Of a stretch of 64,000 nucleotides of DNA, positions 8,426-16,441 are shown in pieces. The stretch is taken from the NCBI RefSeq assembly GCF_011742925.1, contig NZ_WAEL01000008.1, forward strand, positions 360,418 through 424,417, written 5' to 3'. How positions within the stretch are numbered: position 1 is the stretch's first letter; every line of letters begins with the position of its first letter. The notes below the pieces were generated by a model. It made no database searches, was not told the DNA's origin, and saw only the letters and a list, made by a program, of their open reading frames with translations. The position numbers and the translations under genes were made by a program. Source of the stretch: Fibrivirga algicola. Lineage in GTDB: Bacteria > Bacteroidota > Bacteroidia > Cytophagales > Spirosomataceae.

Positions 8426-10639
8426 ATGAACACACCTATCTCGACGTTCAAACGCTTATTGATTGTTTCCTACCGACTCCCATTCTCCGTAAAACAGACG
8501 ACCGATGGCCCTCAACTTCAGCAGAACTCAGGCGGGTTGGTATCGGCCGTACTGTCTATGGCTGAGCTAATGGGCCAGCAAACCGATTCAGCAACCAAAA
8601 TTCACTGGGTGGGTCATGGCGACGCGGCGCTTCACCAACTAGACGCCGCCACACTCGAAAACGATGCCTTCGTTGCCCACCCCGTATTCATGGACGAGGC
8701 CGTGCACACGGGTTTCTATGAGGGGTTCAGTAACAACCTGATCTGGCCGCTATTTCATTATTTTACCTCGTACGCCTCGTTTCAGGAAAGTTACTTCGAT
8801 GCCTACCAGCAGGCTAATACCCGCTTTCTGGACGAGATTACGGCCTTGATTGAGCCGGGTGATCTGGTCTGGATTCACGACTTTCAGCTCATGCTTCTGC
8901 CCGATATGCTGCGGCAGGCAGTACCAACGGCCACGATCGGCTATTTTTTTCATATCCCATTTCCGAACTACGAGATCGTCAAGCTCTTGCCACGTACCTG
9001 GCGGTATGCCTTGATCAAAGGAATACTGGGGGCCGATGTAGTGGGATTTCACACGACAGACTACGTGCAGCATTTTCTGCAAAGTGTGGCTGAAGTAGCT
9101 GAGTTCCCCGCGATCAATCAGCGGGTGGTGTTGCCCGACCGATCTGTTCTGGTCAGCGACTTCCCGATCAGCATCGATTTCAACAAGTTCAACGACAGCG
9201 CTCAGGACGCCGACGTTACCCGGACCCGCCAGCGATACCAGCGACTGCTCCGCAAAAACAGGCTCATCTTTTCGGTCGACCGGCTCGACTACACCAAGGG
9301 AATCAAATACCGCCTGCAGGGATACGAACGGTTCCTGAATCAGCACCCCGACTGGCATAATCGCATTACACTGGTGATGACGGTGGTGCCGTCGCGCGAC
9401 AAGATTGAACAGTATCAGGATCTAAAACGGGATATTGAAGAAACCGTAGGCCGCATCAATGGACTGTTCGGCACTATTGGCTGGCGCCCAATTGTGTATA
9501 CGTACTCATCGCTGAGCTTCACCGAATTACTGGCTCTGTACACCGCCTGCGACATTGCCCTGATCACGCCCATTCGCGATGGCATGAACCTGGTCTGCAA
9601 GGAGTTTATTGCCAGTCGGTTCGACCAGAAGGGCGTGCTGATCCTGAGCGAACTGGCTGGAGCGGCCCAGGAATTAAGTGAAGCCATTATCATTAACCCA
9701 ACCGATACGCAGGAGGTAGCCGACGCCATTCACCAGGGCCTTAACATGCCCCTTGAGGAGCAGGAACAGCGCTTACGCCACATGCGGCAGCAGGTGCAGA
9801 ATCATAACGTTTTTCGGTGGAGCCACAACTTCCTGGCAGCGTTTGACGATGTACTGGCGCAACAGACTGACCTGGAGACTAACCTGCAAATCCCTTCGTT
9901 TCTATCGGCATTCAGTGAAGCCAGCCAGCGCCTGCTCCTGCTCGACTTCGACGGCACGCTGGCCCCGATCGTGAATGACCCAGCTCAGGCAAAACTCACC
10001 GACTCGCTGAAAAAAGTTTTGTACAAACTGGCCGAAAACTGCGAACTGGCCGTGATCAGCGGGCGAAACCGGCAGTTCCTGGAGACCACGTTCGCCACTA
10101 TTCCCGTTCACCTGGTAGCCGAGCACGGTGCGTTCCTGAAACGGCCCGATCATTCCTGGGAACGCCTTGACCGTTCGGCCGACAATTGGGTTGATTCGGT
10201 TCACGCCATCATGCGTTCGTACGTTGATCGGTTTGCCGGGTCGTTCATTGAGACAAAAGAAACGGCGCTGGTCTGGCATTACCGCATGGCCGACGCCGAT
10301 GATATTGAAAGTCAGGCTATTGAACTGGCCACACTCTTACGCCGTACCTCGTTCCCAATTCCGCTAACCGTCATTCAGGGCAACAAGGTGATAGAAGTTA
10401 AGGCCGCTCAGCATAGCAAAGGCACCGTAGCAGCGAGCCTGTTTGATCAGAAACCGTATGATTTCATCGTGAGTATTGGCGACGACACAACCGACGAAGA
10501 CATGTTCAGGCAGTTACCAAACTGGGCTTACACGATTAAAGTTGGGGCGGGCGCTTCCTTTGCGCGCTACCGGCTTGGCCGACAATCAGATGTAGATACG
10601 CTGCTGCAACGGATGAGTGATATGCTGGTAGAAGCCTGA
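8426..10639 (+). CDS. otsA-otsB: Trehalose-6-phosphate synthase / phosphatase fusion
   Basis: 737 residues. Residues 1 to about 470 are a GT20 synthase joining UDP-glucose (or another NDP-glucose) and glucose 6-phosphate. Supporting motifs are SYRLPFSV and the GGLVSAV loop, [35 protein letters not shown] and [14 protein letters not shown]. Residues about 500-730 are a HAD-type trehalose-6-phosphate phosphatase with [11 protein letters not shown] (Asp507 nucleophile, Asp509 acid/base), VISGRN, EHGAF, and [10 protein letters not shown] for magnesium. All catalytic residues look intact, so the fusion should make free trehalose from central metabolites on its own. Divergent from treS-mak, with which it shares the array-type promoter. 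The 5' untranslated region is about 30 bases. Confidence 0.93.
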   Translation: MNTPISTFKRLLIVSYRLPFSVKQTTDGPQLQQNSGGLVSAVLSMAELMGQQTDSATKIHWVGHGDAALHQLDAATLENDAFVAHPVFMDEAVHTGFYEGFSNNLIWPLFHYFTSYASFQESYFDAYQQANTRFLDEITALIEPGDLVWIHDFQLMLLPDMLRQAVPTATIGYFFHIPFPNYEIVKLLPRTWRYALIKGILGADVVGFHTTDYVQHFLQSVAEVAEFPAINQRVVLPDRSVLVSDFPISIDFNKFNDSAQDADVTRTRQRYQRLLRKNRLIFSVDRLDYTKGIKYRLQGYERFLNQHPDWHNRITLVMTVVPSRDKIEQYQDLKRDIEETVGRINGLFGTIGWRPIVYTYSSLSFTELLALYTACDIALITPIRDGMNLVCKEFIASRFDQKGVLILSELAGAAQELSEAIIINPTDTQEVADAIHQGLNMPLEEQEQRLRHMRQQVQNHNVFRWSHNFLAAFDDVLAQQTDLETNLQIPSFLSAFSEASQRLLLLDFDGTLAPIVNDPAQAKLTDSLKKVLYKLAENCELAVISGRNRQFLETTFATIPVHLVAEHGAFLKRPDHSWERLDRSADNWVDSVHAIMRSYVDRFAGSFIETKETALVWHYRMADADDIESQAIELATLLRRTSFPIPLTVIQGNKVIEVKAAQHSKGTVAASLFDQKPYDFIVSIGDDTTDEDMFRQLPNWAYTIKVGAGASFARYRLGRQSDVDTLLQRMSDMLVEA

Positions 10640-10642
10640 CAG

Positions 10643-10678
10643 CGTACCTGAGCCGGTGCAATGCCCTATTCAGGTACG
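10643..10678. terminator. Hairpin between otsA-otsB and the 59-aa membrane protein gene
   Basis: CGTACCTGA (10643-10651) pairs with TCAGGTACG (10670-10678) around an 18-base loop, between two convergent stop codons (10639 and 10686). Each arm is a copy of the iterated ACGTACC-type motif found across the window. There is no strong T tract, so its terminator role is tentative. Confidence 0.45.
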
Positions 10679-10685
10679 TTGCCGG

Positions 10686-10865
10686 TCAGTCGTCGGTGAA
10701 CAATACCCGCTTTTTGGCCGCTTTTGCCAGTTTACGGCGCAGGTGCGCATACTGCATGGGGCGGTTGTCGAACTGGGAGGCGTTTACTCCGAACCGGGCG
10801 CTGGTCACGTAGCTAACCACACCCACTCCCAGAATAGCCCCAATTATGAGCAGAGACGTTAGCAT
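10686..10865 (-). CDS. Small membrane protein, 59 residues, in the trehalose regulon
   Basis: An ATG at 10865 opens 59 codons to a TGA at 10686-10688. The product begins MLTSLLIIGAILGVGVVSYV, a single membrane helix over residues 3-20, and ends in a strongly basic tail (HLRRKLAKAAKKRVLFTDD). I do not recognise a family. It is probably real because it has a clean membrane-then-basic-tail layout, fills the gap convergent with otsA-otsB, and has upstream the same four-unit 11-bp array and -7 spacing as the trehalose genes. The opposite-strand reading frame at 10656-10862 is its shadow. Function unknown; control with the trehalose genes suggests a stress role at the membrane. Confidence 0.65.
   Translation of the reverse strand: MLTSLLIIGAILGVGVVSYVTSARFGVNASQFDNRPMQYAHLRRKLAKAAKKRVLFTDD
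10776..10795. repeat. 20-bp direct repeat, copy 1
   Basis: GGAGGCGTTTACTCCGAACC occurs here, inside the 59-aa gene, and again exactly at 11004-11023 upstream of it. The flanks diverge at once on both sides. A perfect 20-mer is unlikely by chance in 64 kb, so it points to a small local duplication or recombination event. Confidence 0.6.
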
Positions 10866-10954
10866 GACTTGACAGGGTTACTAATGGCGGAGCAATTCAA
10901 TACCATTGTAGGTATGAATGACCTCGCAAAACGCCTGAAAACTAGGAACGACTT

Positions 10955-10992
10955 ATAAGGAGCTGCTTAAGACAAACTTATAATTTGCTTAG
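10955..10992 (-). promoter_or_regulatory. 11-bp-periodic array upstream of the 59-aa membrane protein gene
   Basis: On the minus strand CTAAG (10988-10992), ATAAG (10977-10981), TTAAG (10966-10970) and CTTAT (10955-10959) follow with exact 11-base spacing. Like the treS array, this one ends in an inverted CTTAY unit. TAGTTTTC at 10944-10937 is a close match to the Bacteroidota -7 element TAnnTTTG and sits at the same distance as in otsA-otsB. The orientation assigns the array to the small gene, not to the antiporter on the other side. Confidence 0.65.
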
Positions 10993-11003
10993 AGGGCAAA
11001 TAA

Positions 11004-11023
11004 GGAGGCGTTTACTCCGAACC
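11004..11023. repeat. 20-bp direct repeat, copy 2
   Basis: Exact second copy of the 20-mer at 10776-10795, in the non-coding DNA between the 11-bp-periodic array and the antiporter gene. Confidence 0.6.
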
Positions 11024-11133
11024 AGGCACGTACCTGCTGGCATATAGCAGTTAGCGGGCAGACAAGAAAATTTCAAGTAGTCTACCACGCCGTTAAACGT
11101 TTGTATATCCTCACACCATTACTTCTAAAGCCG

Positions 11134-12378
11134 ATGGACTTATTTACCCTCATTACGCTACTGCTTGTTGTATCTGCTCTGTTTGCATACATTAACACTC
11201 GATTTTTGAAATTACCCGACGCCATTGGCGTAATGGTGCTGTCGTTGCTGTTTTCGGTGGGGCTTGTTGCCCTTAACGCCATTCAGCCAAGCTGGCTATC
11301 CGCCGTTCGGCAAACCGTGGAACAGATCGATTTCGGGCGTGTTCTGTTCGATGTCATGCTCAGCTTTCTGCTGTTTGCGGGGGCATTTCATACAGACCCG
11401 GCCCAACTGCGGGCAGAGCGTCGATCGGTCATGCTGTTTGCCTTCGTCGGCGTGTTGCTCAGTACGTTTCTGGTTGGTACTGGCTTGTATTACATTGCCC
11501 TCTGGCTCGGCTACGGCCTGGCCTACCCGCTCTGTTTGCTATTTGGCTCGCTCATCTCTCCTACCGACCCCATCGCCGTGCTGGGCATTCTGGCTAAGTT
11601 CAAATTACCCGACAGTGTCAAGCTCAATATTGTGGGTGAATCCTTATTCAACGATGGCGTGGGTGTTGTGGTGTTTGCCTCTATTTTCCGGATCGTCGTT
11701 AACGGTACTGATAACATCAACGCTGGGAGTATCGGCTTGCTGTTTTTGGAAGAAGCGGGTGGCGGCGTGCTGTTTGGGCTACTGCTCGGATTTGTCATCT
11801 TCCGGCTATTGCGTTCAATCGACCATTACCAGACCGAAGTGATCATTACGGTGGCTGGGGTAATGGGCGGCTACCTGCTGGCACAGACCCTCCACATTTC
11901 GGGTCCGCTGGCGATGGTTGTTGCTGGCCTGTACGTGGGTGGAAATGCCCGCAAAGGGGCTATGAGCCATACGACCGAGGAATATGTTGATAAATTCTGG
12001 GAAATCGTTGACAGTATTCTGAACGCTGTACTGTTCGTACTGATCGGACTAGAGCTGCTGATCCTAGAATTTAAATCGAGCTATATCCTGATTTGCTTTC
12101 TGGTCATCGGCCTCGTTTTGCTGGCGCGATTTGTTTCCATCTGGCTCCCCTTCCGAACCGCCAGGCGCTGGCTCGACCTCGATGACAAGGCGCCCGTTAT
12201 GCTTACCTGGGGTGGGCTGCGGGGTGGGCTTTCCATTGCCATGGCCCTGTCGATCCCGAATGAACTCCCCGACAAAGGATTGCTGGTTACAATTACCTAT
12301 GCCGTTGTGCTGTTCTCGGTTATTGTTCAGGGGCTAACTATGGAACGCCTTATCCGTCGGCTCTATCCAGCGGGCTAA
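11134..12378 (+). CDS. CPA1-type Na+/H+ (cation/proton) antiporter
   Basis: 414 residues from ATG 11134, which begins directly with the first helix (MDLFTLITLLLVVSALF); a TTG at 11101 would add 11 less likely residues. About 12 membrane helices are present. SPTDPIAVLGILAKFKLP and GESLFNDGVGVVVF are the conserved helix 4/5 ion-binding motifs of the NhaP/CPA1 family (Thr-Asp and the Asn-Asp pair). WGGLRGGLSIAMALSIP is the usual late helix motif. The family exchanges cytoplasmic Na+ or K+ for protons at the inner membrane. Next to trehalose genes it fits an osmotic or salt-stress neighbourhood, but its own upstream DNA has no correctly oriented 11-bp array. Confidence 0.9.
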   Translation: MDLFTLITLLLVVSALFAYINTRFLKLPDAIGVMVLSLLFSVGLVALNAIQPSWLSAVRQTVEQIDFGRVLFDVMLSFLLFAGAFHTDPAQLRAERRSVMLFAFVGVLLSTFLVGTGLYYIALWLGYGLAYPLCLLFGSLISPTDPIAVLGILAKFKLPDSVKLNIVGESLFNDGVGVVVFASIFRIVVNGTDNINAGSIGLLFLEEAGGGVLFGLLLGFVIFRLLRSIDHYQTEVIITVAGVMGGYLLAQTLHISGPLAMVVAGLYVGGNARKGAMSHTTEEYVDKFWEIVDSILNAVLFVLIGLELLILEFKSSYILICFLVIGLVLLARFVSIWLPFRTARRWLDLDDKAPVMLTWGGLRGGLSIAMALSIPNELPDKGLLVTITYAVVLFSVIVQGLTMERLIRRLYPAG

Positions 12379-12434
12379 AAAGAAGCGGGTTCGTATCCCA
12401 AACATGTAGTTGGTGCACGAACCCGCTTCTTTTT
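12377..12434. terminator. Strong bidirectional terminator
   Basis: A 17-base perfect stem (12377-12393 with 12418-12434), its core being AAGAAGCGGGTTCG, has a 24-base loop and A/T-rich bases on both outer ends that give a U tract in either direction. It separates the convergent antiporter gene and the CarboxypepD_reg gene. Confidence 0.9.
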
Positions 12435-12449
12435 ATTTCTTACGCCGAT

Positions 12450-13175
12450 CTAGTTATTCAACATCTGATCGCGTCGGATATTCTCAGGCGGGGCACTATT
12501 CAGGCCCTGTCGGTACTCTTTCGTCTGGAAATCACCCCGCTTCACCGACTTGATAAAGTTGGCCCAGGCGAACGGATTCAGGAAAGGAAACGTCGTTACG
12601 GAACCCCGGTTGGCAAACGACTCACGGCCCAAAAACTGTTGATTCATGAAATACTGGTGGTTCGACAAAGCCCCCATCGGTGTGGCGGCCATGGCACGTA
12701 ATAAAGCCTGTGGATCCGTGTTTTTGGCCAGTGCATCGCGTTCGCGCTGATCGGGCAGCTTCATGTTAATAAGCGCCTGCTTGAATAACTCTTCCGTTGG
12801 ATACGGATAGACCTTCACTTCCGATAACAGCTTCACGTCTTCCTGCAGCGCTACCACTGCCGAGTACGTTGACTCGGTGAGGCGACGGGGAATAATGTGG
12901 TATTGCGTTTTGAAACCTACATAGCTAAAAATTACGCTATCGCCGGGAAAAACGGGCAGCGCAAAATAGCCATTGGTGGCCGACAGCACGCCTTTACCGG
13001 CACGGGGAATGAAGATCCGGGCCAACGGCAACGGCTCGTTGGAGCTCCCACCAGTAATGATACCCGTAAACGTAATCTGGGAACCTTGCCCCTGCGCCCA
13101 CCCGTCGGCAGACAGGCAGAGCAGCATGGCCAGCAGGCCAACCCACACACTATATCGTTTGATCAATCGAGTCAT
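12450..13175 (-). CDS. Secreted CarboxypepD_reg-like domain protein
   Basis: 241 residues from ATG 13175. The upstream TTG at 13193 is not needed, since MTRLIKRYSVWVGLLAMLLC is already a normal signal peptide start, with cleavage after WAQ. Residues about 35-115 form a carboxypeptidase-regulatory-like beta sandwich (FTGIITGGSSNEPLPLARIF, then SATNGYFALPVFPGDSVIFS), the domain common in Bacteroidota surface and TonB-linked proteins. The rest (EVKVYPYPTEELFKQALINM onward) has no recognised domain, though this layout is common in Cytophagales hypothetical proteins. Expected in the periplasm or outer membrane. Function unknown. Confidence 0.75.
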   Translation of the reverse strand: MTRLIKRYSVWVGLLAMLLCLSADGWAQGQGSQITFTGIITGGSSNEPLPLARIFIPRAGKGVLSATNGYFALPVFPGDSVIFSYVGFKTQYHIIPRRLTESTYSAVVALQEDVKLLSEVKVYPYPTEELFKQALINMKLPDQRERDALAKNTDPQALLRAMAATPMGALSNHQYFMNQQFLGRESFANRGSVTTFPFLNPFAWANFIKSVKRGDFQTKEYRQGLNSAPPENIRRDQMLNN

Positions 13176-13400
13176 ATCGGACGAAAAAAGCAACCAGACC
13201 AGGCAAACAACCTATTTGCCAGCGGGTGGTTGGTACAGAGACCCCACTTAAGAGCAAGGGGTTGTTGCACGTACTAACAAAGTAATAGGGCTGGGGGTTG
13301 CAACAAGCCATTCGGCACCAGAATTTAACGAATATTAATGGTCGCAGCCGTGTGTTTTAGTATGAGTTTTCCCGTATTACTTCGCACCAGTTAAGTCAAT

Positions 13401-13419
13401 CTTAAGCAAATAGCTTAAG
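13401..13419 (-). terminator. Small hairpin at the cdsA stop codon
   Basis: CTTAAGC (13401-13407) pairs with GCTTAAG (13413-13419) around AAATA. It overlaps the cdsA stop and has no U tract, so it is a weak terminator candidate. Confidence 0.3.
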
Positions 13420-14235
13420 GAATGTCAGGATGAACGGTGCAGCCAGCAGTAACCCATCAAACCGGTCGAGAAAACCGCCGTGCCCCGGAATACTCGTCCC
13501 GGAATCTTTAATGGCGATACTCCGCTTGAAGAGCGACTCGACCAAATCACCATACGTACCTGTCACTACGATGATAGCCCCAATGCAGTACCACAGCCAG
13601 GGATCGAGCACGGGTGCATACCAGGTTAGGGCCAGCGCCACTAGACCGGCGGCTACGGCCCCGCCAATGCTTCCCTCCCATGATTTTTTGGGCGATACGC
13701 GTTCAAACAGCTTTCGCTTGCCAAATTTCGTGCCGGCAAAGTAGGCACCAATGTCCGACGCCCAGAGCAGAAACAGGCAGCCCAGAATCACGTCCGGTTC
13801 ATACGTACCGGTGCGCAGGGCCAGCACATTGAGCAGAGCGAACGGTACGCCCACGTAGATGATACCCAGAAAAGTGAAGCCGATATTGGTGAAAGGCTTC
13901 ATGTCTTTCTTTTTATACAGCTTGATCAGAAAGATCATCGACGAGGCCGGGCTAATGAGGTAATACGCCGACTCGGCAACGTACCCCATCTCGACCAGGA
14001 ACGTCAGTACACTCACCAGACAACCCACCACCGTTCCGTAGTAGGTGAGCGGCTGATTACCGTCGAGCCCCAACAACCGATAAAATTCAATCTGGGCCAG
14101 CGCACTGATAACCAGAAACAGCAGGGCGAACGTATAAACGCTGTAGCTGATGCAAAATAGAATGACGGCTACGCCGAATATGGCCGCAATTACGCGCTGC
14201 TGCAGATTCGACAGCTCAGCTAATCGTTGTTTCAT
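13402..14235 (-). CDS. cdsA: Phosphatidate cytidylyltransferase
   Basis: 277 residues with about eight membrane helices. The C-terminal signature is complete: GDLVESLFKRSIAIKDSGT followed by HGGFLDRFDGLLLAAP, which is the S-x-x-K-R-x4-K-D...H-G-G-x-x-D-R-x-D pattern of CDP-diglyceride synthases. It makes CDP-diacylglycerol from phosphatidic acid and CTP at the inner membrane, the branch point for all phospholipids. The ATG at 14235 lies 20 bases inside the upstream DUF2007 gene, so the two are translationally coupled. This DUF2007-cdsA pairing downstream of a CPBP protease is a recurrent Bacteroidota arrangement. Confidence 0.95.
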   Translation of the reverse strand: MKQRLAELSNLQQRVIAAIFGVAVILFCISYSVYTFALLFLVISALAQIEFYRLLGLDGNQPLTYYGTVVGCLVSVLTFLVEMGYVAESAYYLISPASSMIFLIKLYKKKDMKPFTNIGFTFLGIIYVGVPFALLNVLALRTGTYEPDVILGCLFLLWASDIGAYFAGTKFGKRKLFERVSPKKSWEGSIGGAVAAGLVALALTWYAPVLDPWLWYCIGAIIVVTGTYGDLVESLFKRSIAIKDSGTSIPGHGGFLDRFDGLLLAAPFILTFLKLFA

Positions 14236-14431
14236 TATCCAGGATTATACGGGCAATAATAGCATCTTTCGTCGGCACGTACACCTCGAAATTCCCAAAC
14301 AGTTCGGGATATGAACTACTCTGCTTGTTAATAATTACAGCATCTATATCGTTCTCGATAAGTTGGGCTTTTGCCAACTCGGCCTGATACGGCTGTTTTG
14401 TCATCAGCACTTTTTCCCAATCTGTTGTCAT
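14216..14431 (-). CDS. DUF2007 family small protein
   Basis: 71 residues: MTTDWEKVLMTKQPYQAELA then AQLIENDIDAVIINKQSS and a short strand-rich end (GNFEVYVPTKDAIIARIIL). This matches DUF2007 (putative signal-transducing protein), a small alpha-beta fold whose members follow how a neighbouring chain copes with ligand binding. The exact role is unknown. It overlaps cdsA by 20 bases and follows the CPBP protease gene, so the three are probably one transcript. Confidence 0.8.
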   Translation of the reverse strand: MTTDWEKVLMTKQPYQAELAKAQLIENDIDAVIINKQSSSYPELFGNFEVYVPTKDAIIARIILDNETTIS

Positions 14432-14528
14432 AGTTGTTGGTGAAGCGGGTATAAATCGATTAAAATGGACGACCGTTGGCTAAAGCGTCCCGTTTAGGGC
14501 AAGGCGCGACGCAACCGTCATTCAATTG

Positions 14529-15488
14529 TCATCGTACCTTGTTCATCGTTTTGTTCATTCGGTTGAAAAGCACCAGCGCACCAACAGATACTACCGTGCC
14601 CAGCAGAGCTGTTGACAGTGATACCGACTCGGTGCTGTCAACGTCGATGGAGGTAATGCGGCGCTGGTACAGGAAAATCATTAGTACAGTAAACCCGTTA
14701 TTGATGAAATGGGCTAGAATAGGCACCCATAAATTACCCGACCACACATAGAGATAGCCAAACATAGCGCCCAACAACATGCGGGGTACAAACCCATAAA
14801 ACTGCAGGTGAATGGCACTAAACAGGGCTGCCGCCAGCCAGATGCCCGCGTGTACGCTGCCCGTCCAGACAATGAATTTCCGTTGAAAAACTCCTCTGAA
14901 AAGTACTTCTTCGCCTATTGCCGGAATAATGGCAATGGTTATGAAGGCCATTATCAATTGCGGAACCGAGCGAAACGTGGTCAGAAACTTCGTCAACTCG
15001 GCCATCTGGTCTTCTTTAGCCCGCATCCAGCGCTCGAGCGGTGCCAGCGATTCAGGCAGCTTCAACGACTGATTTATCTCAATGATGAGGCCATTGACTG
15101 GCATAAAGGCAACTGTCAGCACAATGACAAGCCCCCAGCCAGCTACCCGATAGGCCGGCTGTCCGTTGAAGTCAGCCAGTTGCCGCCGATCAATGAGAAA
15201 CCAATATAACAAAGTAGGAATCAGAAATGTACTTACATGACTGAGCGTCTGTACAATCATCAGTAACCACCAGCCGTTGGGCAATGACGCCGGATGTTGC
15301 AGCAGTGCCGTGACATCGCCAGGCAGCCCACCCGATGCCATAGCTGAGCCAGCGACAACCAGTGCTGCCGCCGCTGCTCCAAGGGTCATCCCGAGCATGA
15401 TGAAACCGAATAGCAACAACATCGAGCGCAACGGCTGCGGCTCAGGAGTTAACGGGTACGACGTTTGTAGTTCTCTCATAGTTTTCAC
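14529..15488 (-). CDS. CPBP family intramembrane glutamic endopeptidase
   Basis: 319 residues, about eight membrane helices. The protease core is GEEVLFRGVFQRKF (catalytic Glu193-Glu194 and Arg), then FSAIHLQFYGFVPRMLLGA (His) and ILAHFINN (second His/Asn motif), the Abi/CAAX (CPBP) pattern of intramembrane proteases. Substrates are unknown; it may process prenylated or membrane peptides. It is the first gene of an apparent protease-DUF2007-cdsA operon and is divergent from the polysaccharide cluster with only about 40 bases between starts. Confidence 0.88.
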   Translation of the reverse strand: MKTMRELQTSYPLTPEPQPLRSMLLLFGFIMLGMTLGAAAAALVVAGSAMASGGLPGDVTALLQHPASLPNGWWLLMIVQTLSHVSTFLIPTLLYWFLIDRRQLADFNGQPAYRVAGWGLVIVLTVAFMPVNGLIIEINQSLKLPESLAPLERWMRAKEDQMAELTKFLTTFRSVPQLIMAFITIAIIPAIGEEVLFRGVFQRKFIVWTGSVHAGIWLAAALFSAIHLQFYGFVPRMLLGAMFGYLYVWSGNLWVPILAHFINNGFTVLMIFLYQRRITSIDVDSTESVSLSTALLGTVVSVGALVLFNRMNKTMNKVR

Positions 15489-15527
15489 AAAAATAGGGTA
15501 GCTTTCCCAGACAATTCGCCCAAATTT

Positions 15528-16319
15528 GTGGGCAGTAGATCCTCCTTCATCACCTTGGCATCATTCTGGCAATCGTTAACAAACCGGCTAAAAACAGCAA
15601 TATCTACTCCGTCTCCCGTCCAGGCTGGGTACGTTGTCGATATGCATAGCCACCTGCTGCCCGATGTAGATGATGGCATTCGTTCAACCGAAGAAGCGCT
15701 GACCTGCCTGCGTCAGTTTGCCAGTTGGGGCATCCAACATATCGTTACGACGCCTCACATCAGCCAGGACGTGTATCCGAACACGTCGGACCTGTTGCGT
15801 ACAGTAGCCGACGAGCTACGTACCCAGCTCGAAGCCGAAAACCTGCCCATCACTTTCCATGTAGCCGCCGAATACATGGTGGATGAGCTATTCGTGAAAC
15901 GGATGCAAGCCGATGATTTGCTCTCGTTTGGTGCTGAGCGCTACGTGTTGATCGAAACAGGCTGGGCTAGCCTGCCCATGCAACTTAGTACGTGGCTGTT
16001 TCAGATGCAGGTGCACGGGTACAAGCCTATACTGGCCCATCCGGAACGGTATTCGTATTTCCGGGGTAAGCTCGAATCACTGGCTGAGCTTCGGGAGCAA
16101 GGGTGTCTGTTGCAACTCAACCTGATGTCGCTGGCAGGACGCTATGGCCAGGAAGCCCGCCGAATGGCGCATGCCCTGATCCAGCTCGGCCTCGTCGACT
16201 TCGTCTCATCTGATCTGCACAGCCCACGCGACCTTCCGATGCTGAAGAAAGCCATGCAAACAACTGACTATCAAAAGCTCTGTCAGCTTCCACTTGTAAC
16301 ACCTACATTTATCAGGTAG
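15528..16319 (+). CDS. CpsB/YwqE-type PHP-domain tyrosine phosphatase
   Basis: 263 residues with a GTG start at 15528; the true start may be a little further in. The metal-binding motifs of the PHP fold are in order: DMHSHLLPDVDDG, TTPHIS, HPERY and SSDLHS. These proteins dephosphorylate the C-terminal tyrosines of BY-kinases and so regulate capsule chain length and export. The matching kinase is encoded at 18707. It is the first gene of the plus-strand polysaccharide cluster, followed after 122 bases by the UDP-sugar dehydrogenase. Confidence 0.88.
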   Translation: MGSRSSFITLASFWQSLTNRLKTAISTPSPVQAGYVVDMHSHLLPDVDDGIRSTEEALTCLRQFASWGIQHIVTTPHISQDVYPNTSDLLRTVADELRTQLEAENLPITFHVAAEYMVDELFVKRMQADDLLSFGAERYVLIETGWASLPMQLSTWLFQMQVHGYKPILAHPERYSYFRGKLESLAELREQGCLLQLNLMSLAGRYGQEARRMAHALIQLGLVDFVSSDLHSPRDLPMLKKAMQTTDYQKLCQLPLVTPTFIR

Positions 16320-16441
16320 GTAGATTTCAGTCCGGATCGAGCCCCGGTCCTGGTACCGTTAAACAGGTTAACTGCCCAATGTGCAGGTAGTGTTCTATCT
16401 TTACTGGTAATTATAACTCATTCGCTGCACGTTCTCTGTTA

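Noticed and set aside
10656..10862. 68-codon plus-strand frame
   Set aside because: It is the opposite-strand shadow of the better-supported 59-aa membrane protein gene and has His/Cys-rich random composition.
10955..11133. 11-bp-periodic array as the promoter of the CPA1 antiporter
   Set aside because: The YTAAG units and the -7-like TAGTTTTC are oriented for the minus strand, matching the small gene; the plus-strand reading breaks the period by one base and has no -7 element at the right distance.
13391..13419. Additional CTAAG-type regulatory array near the cdsA stop
   Set aside because: Only two TTAAG units are 11 bases apart and a third is off by two; it lies at a gene end and is better explained by the small CTTAAG hairpin.
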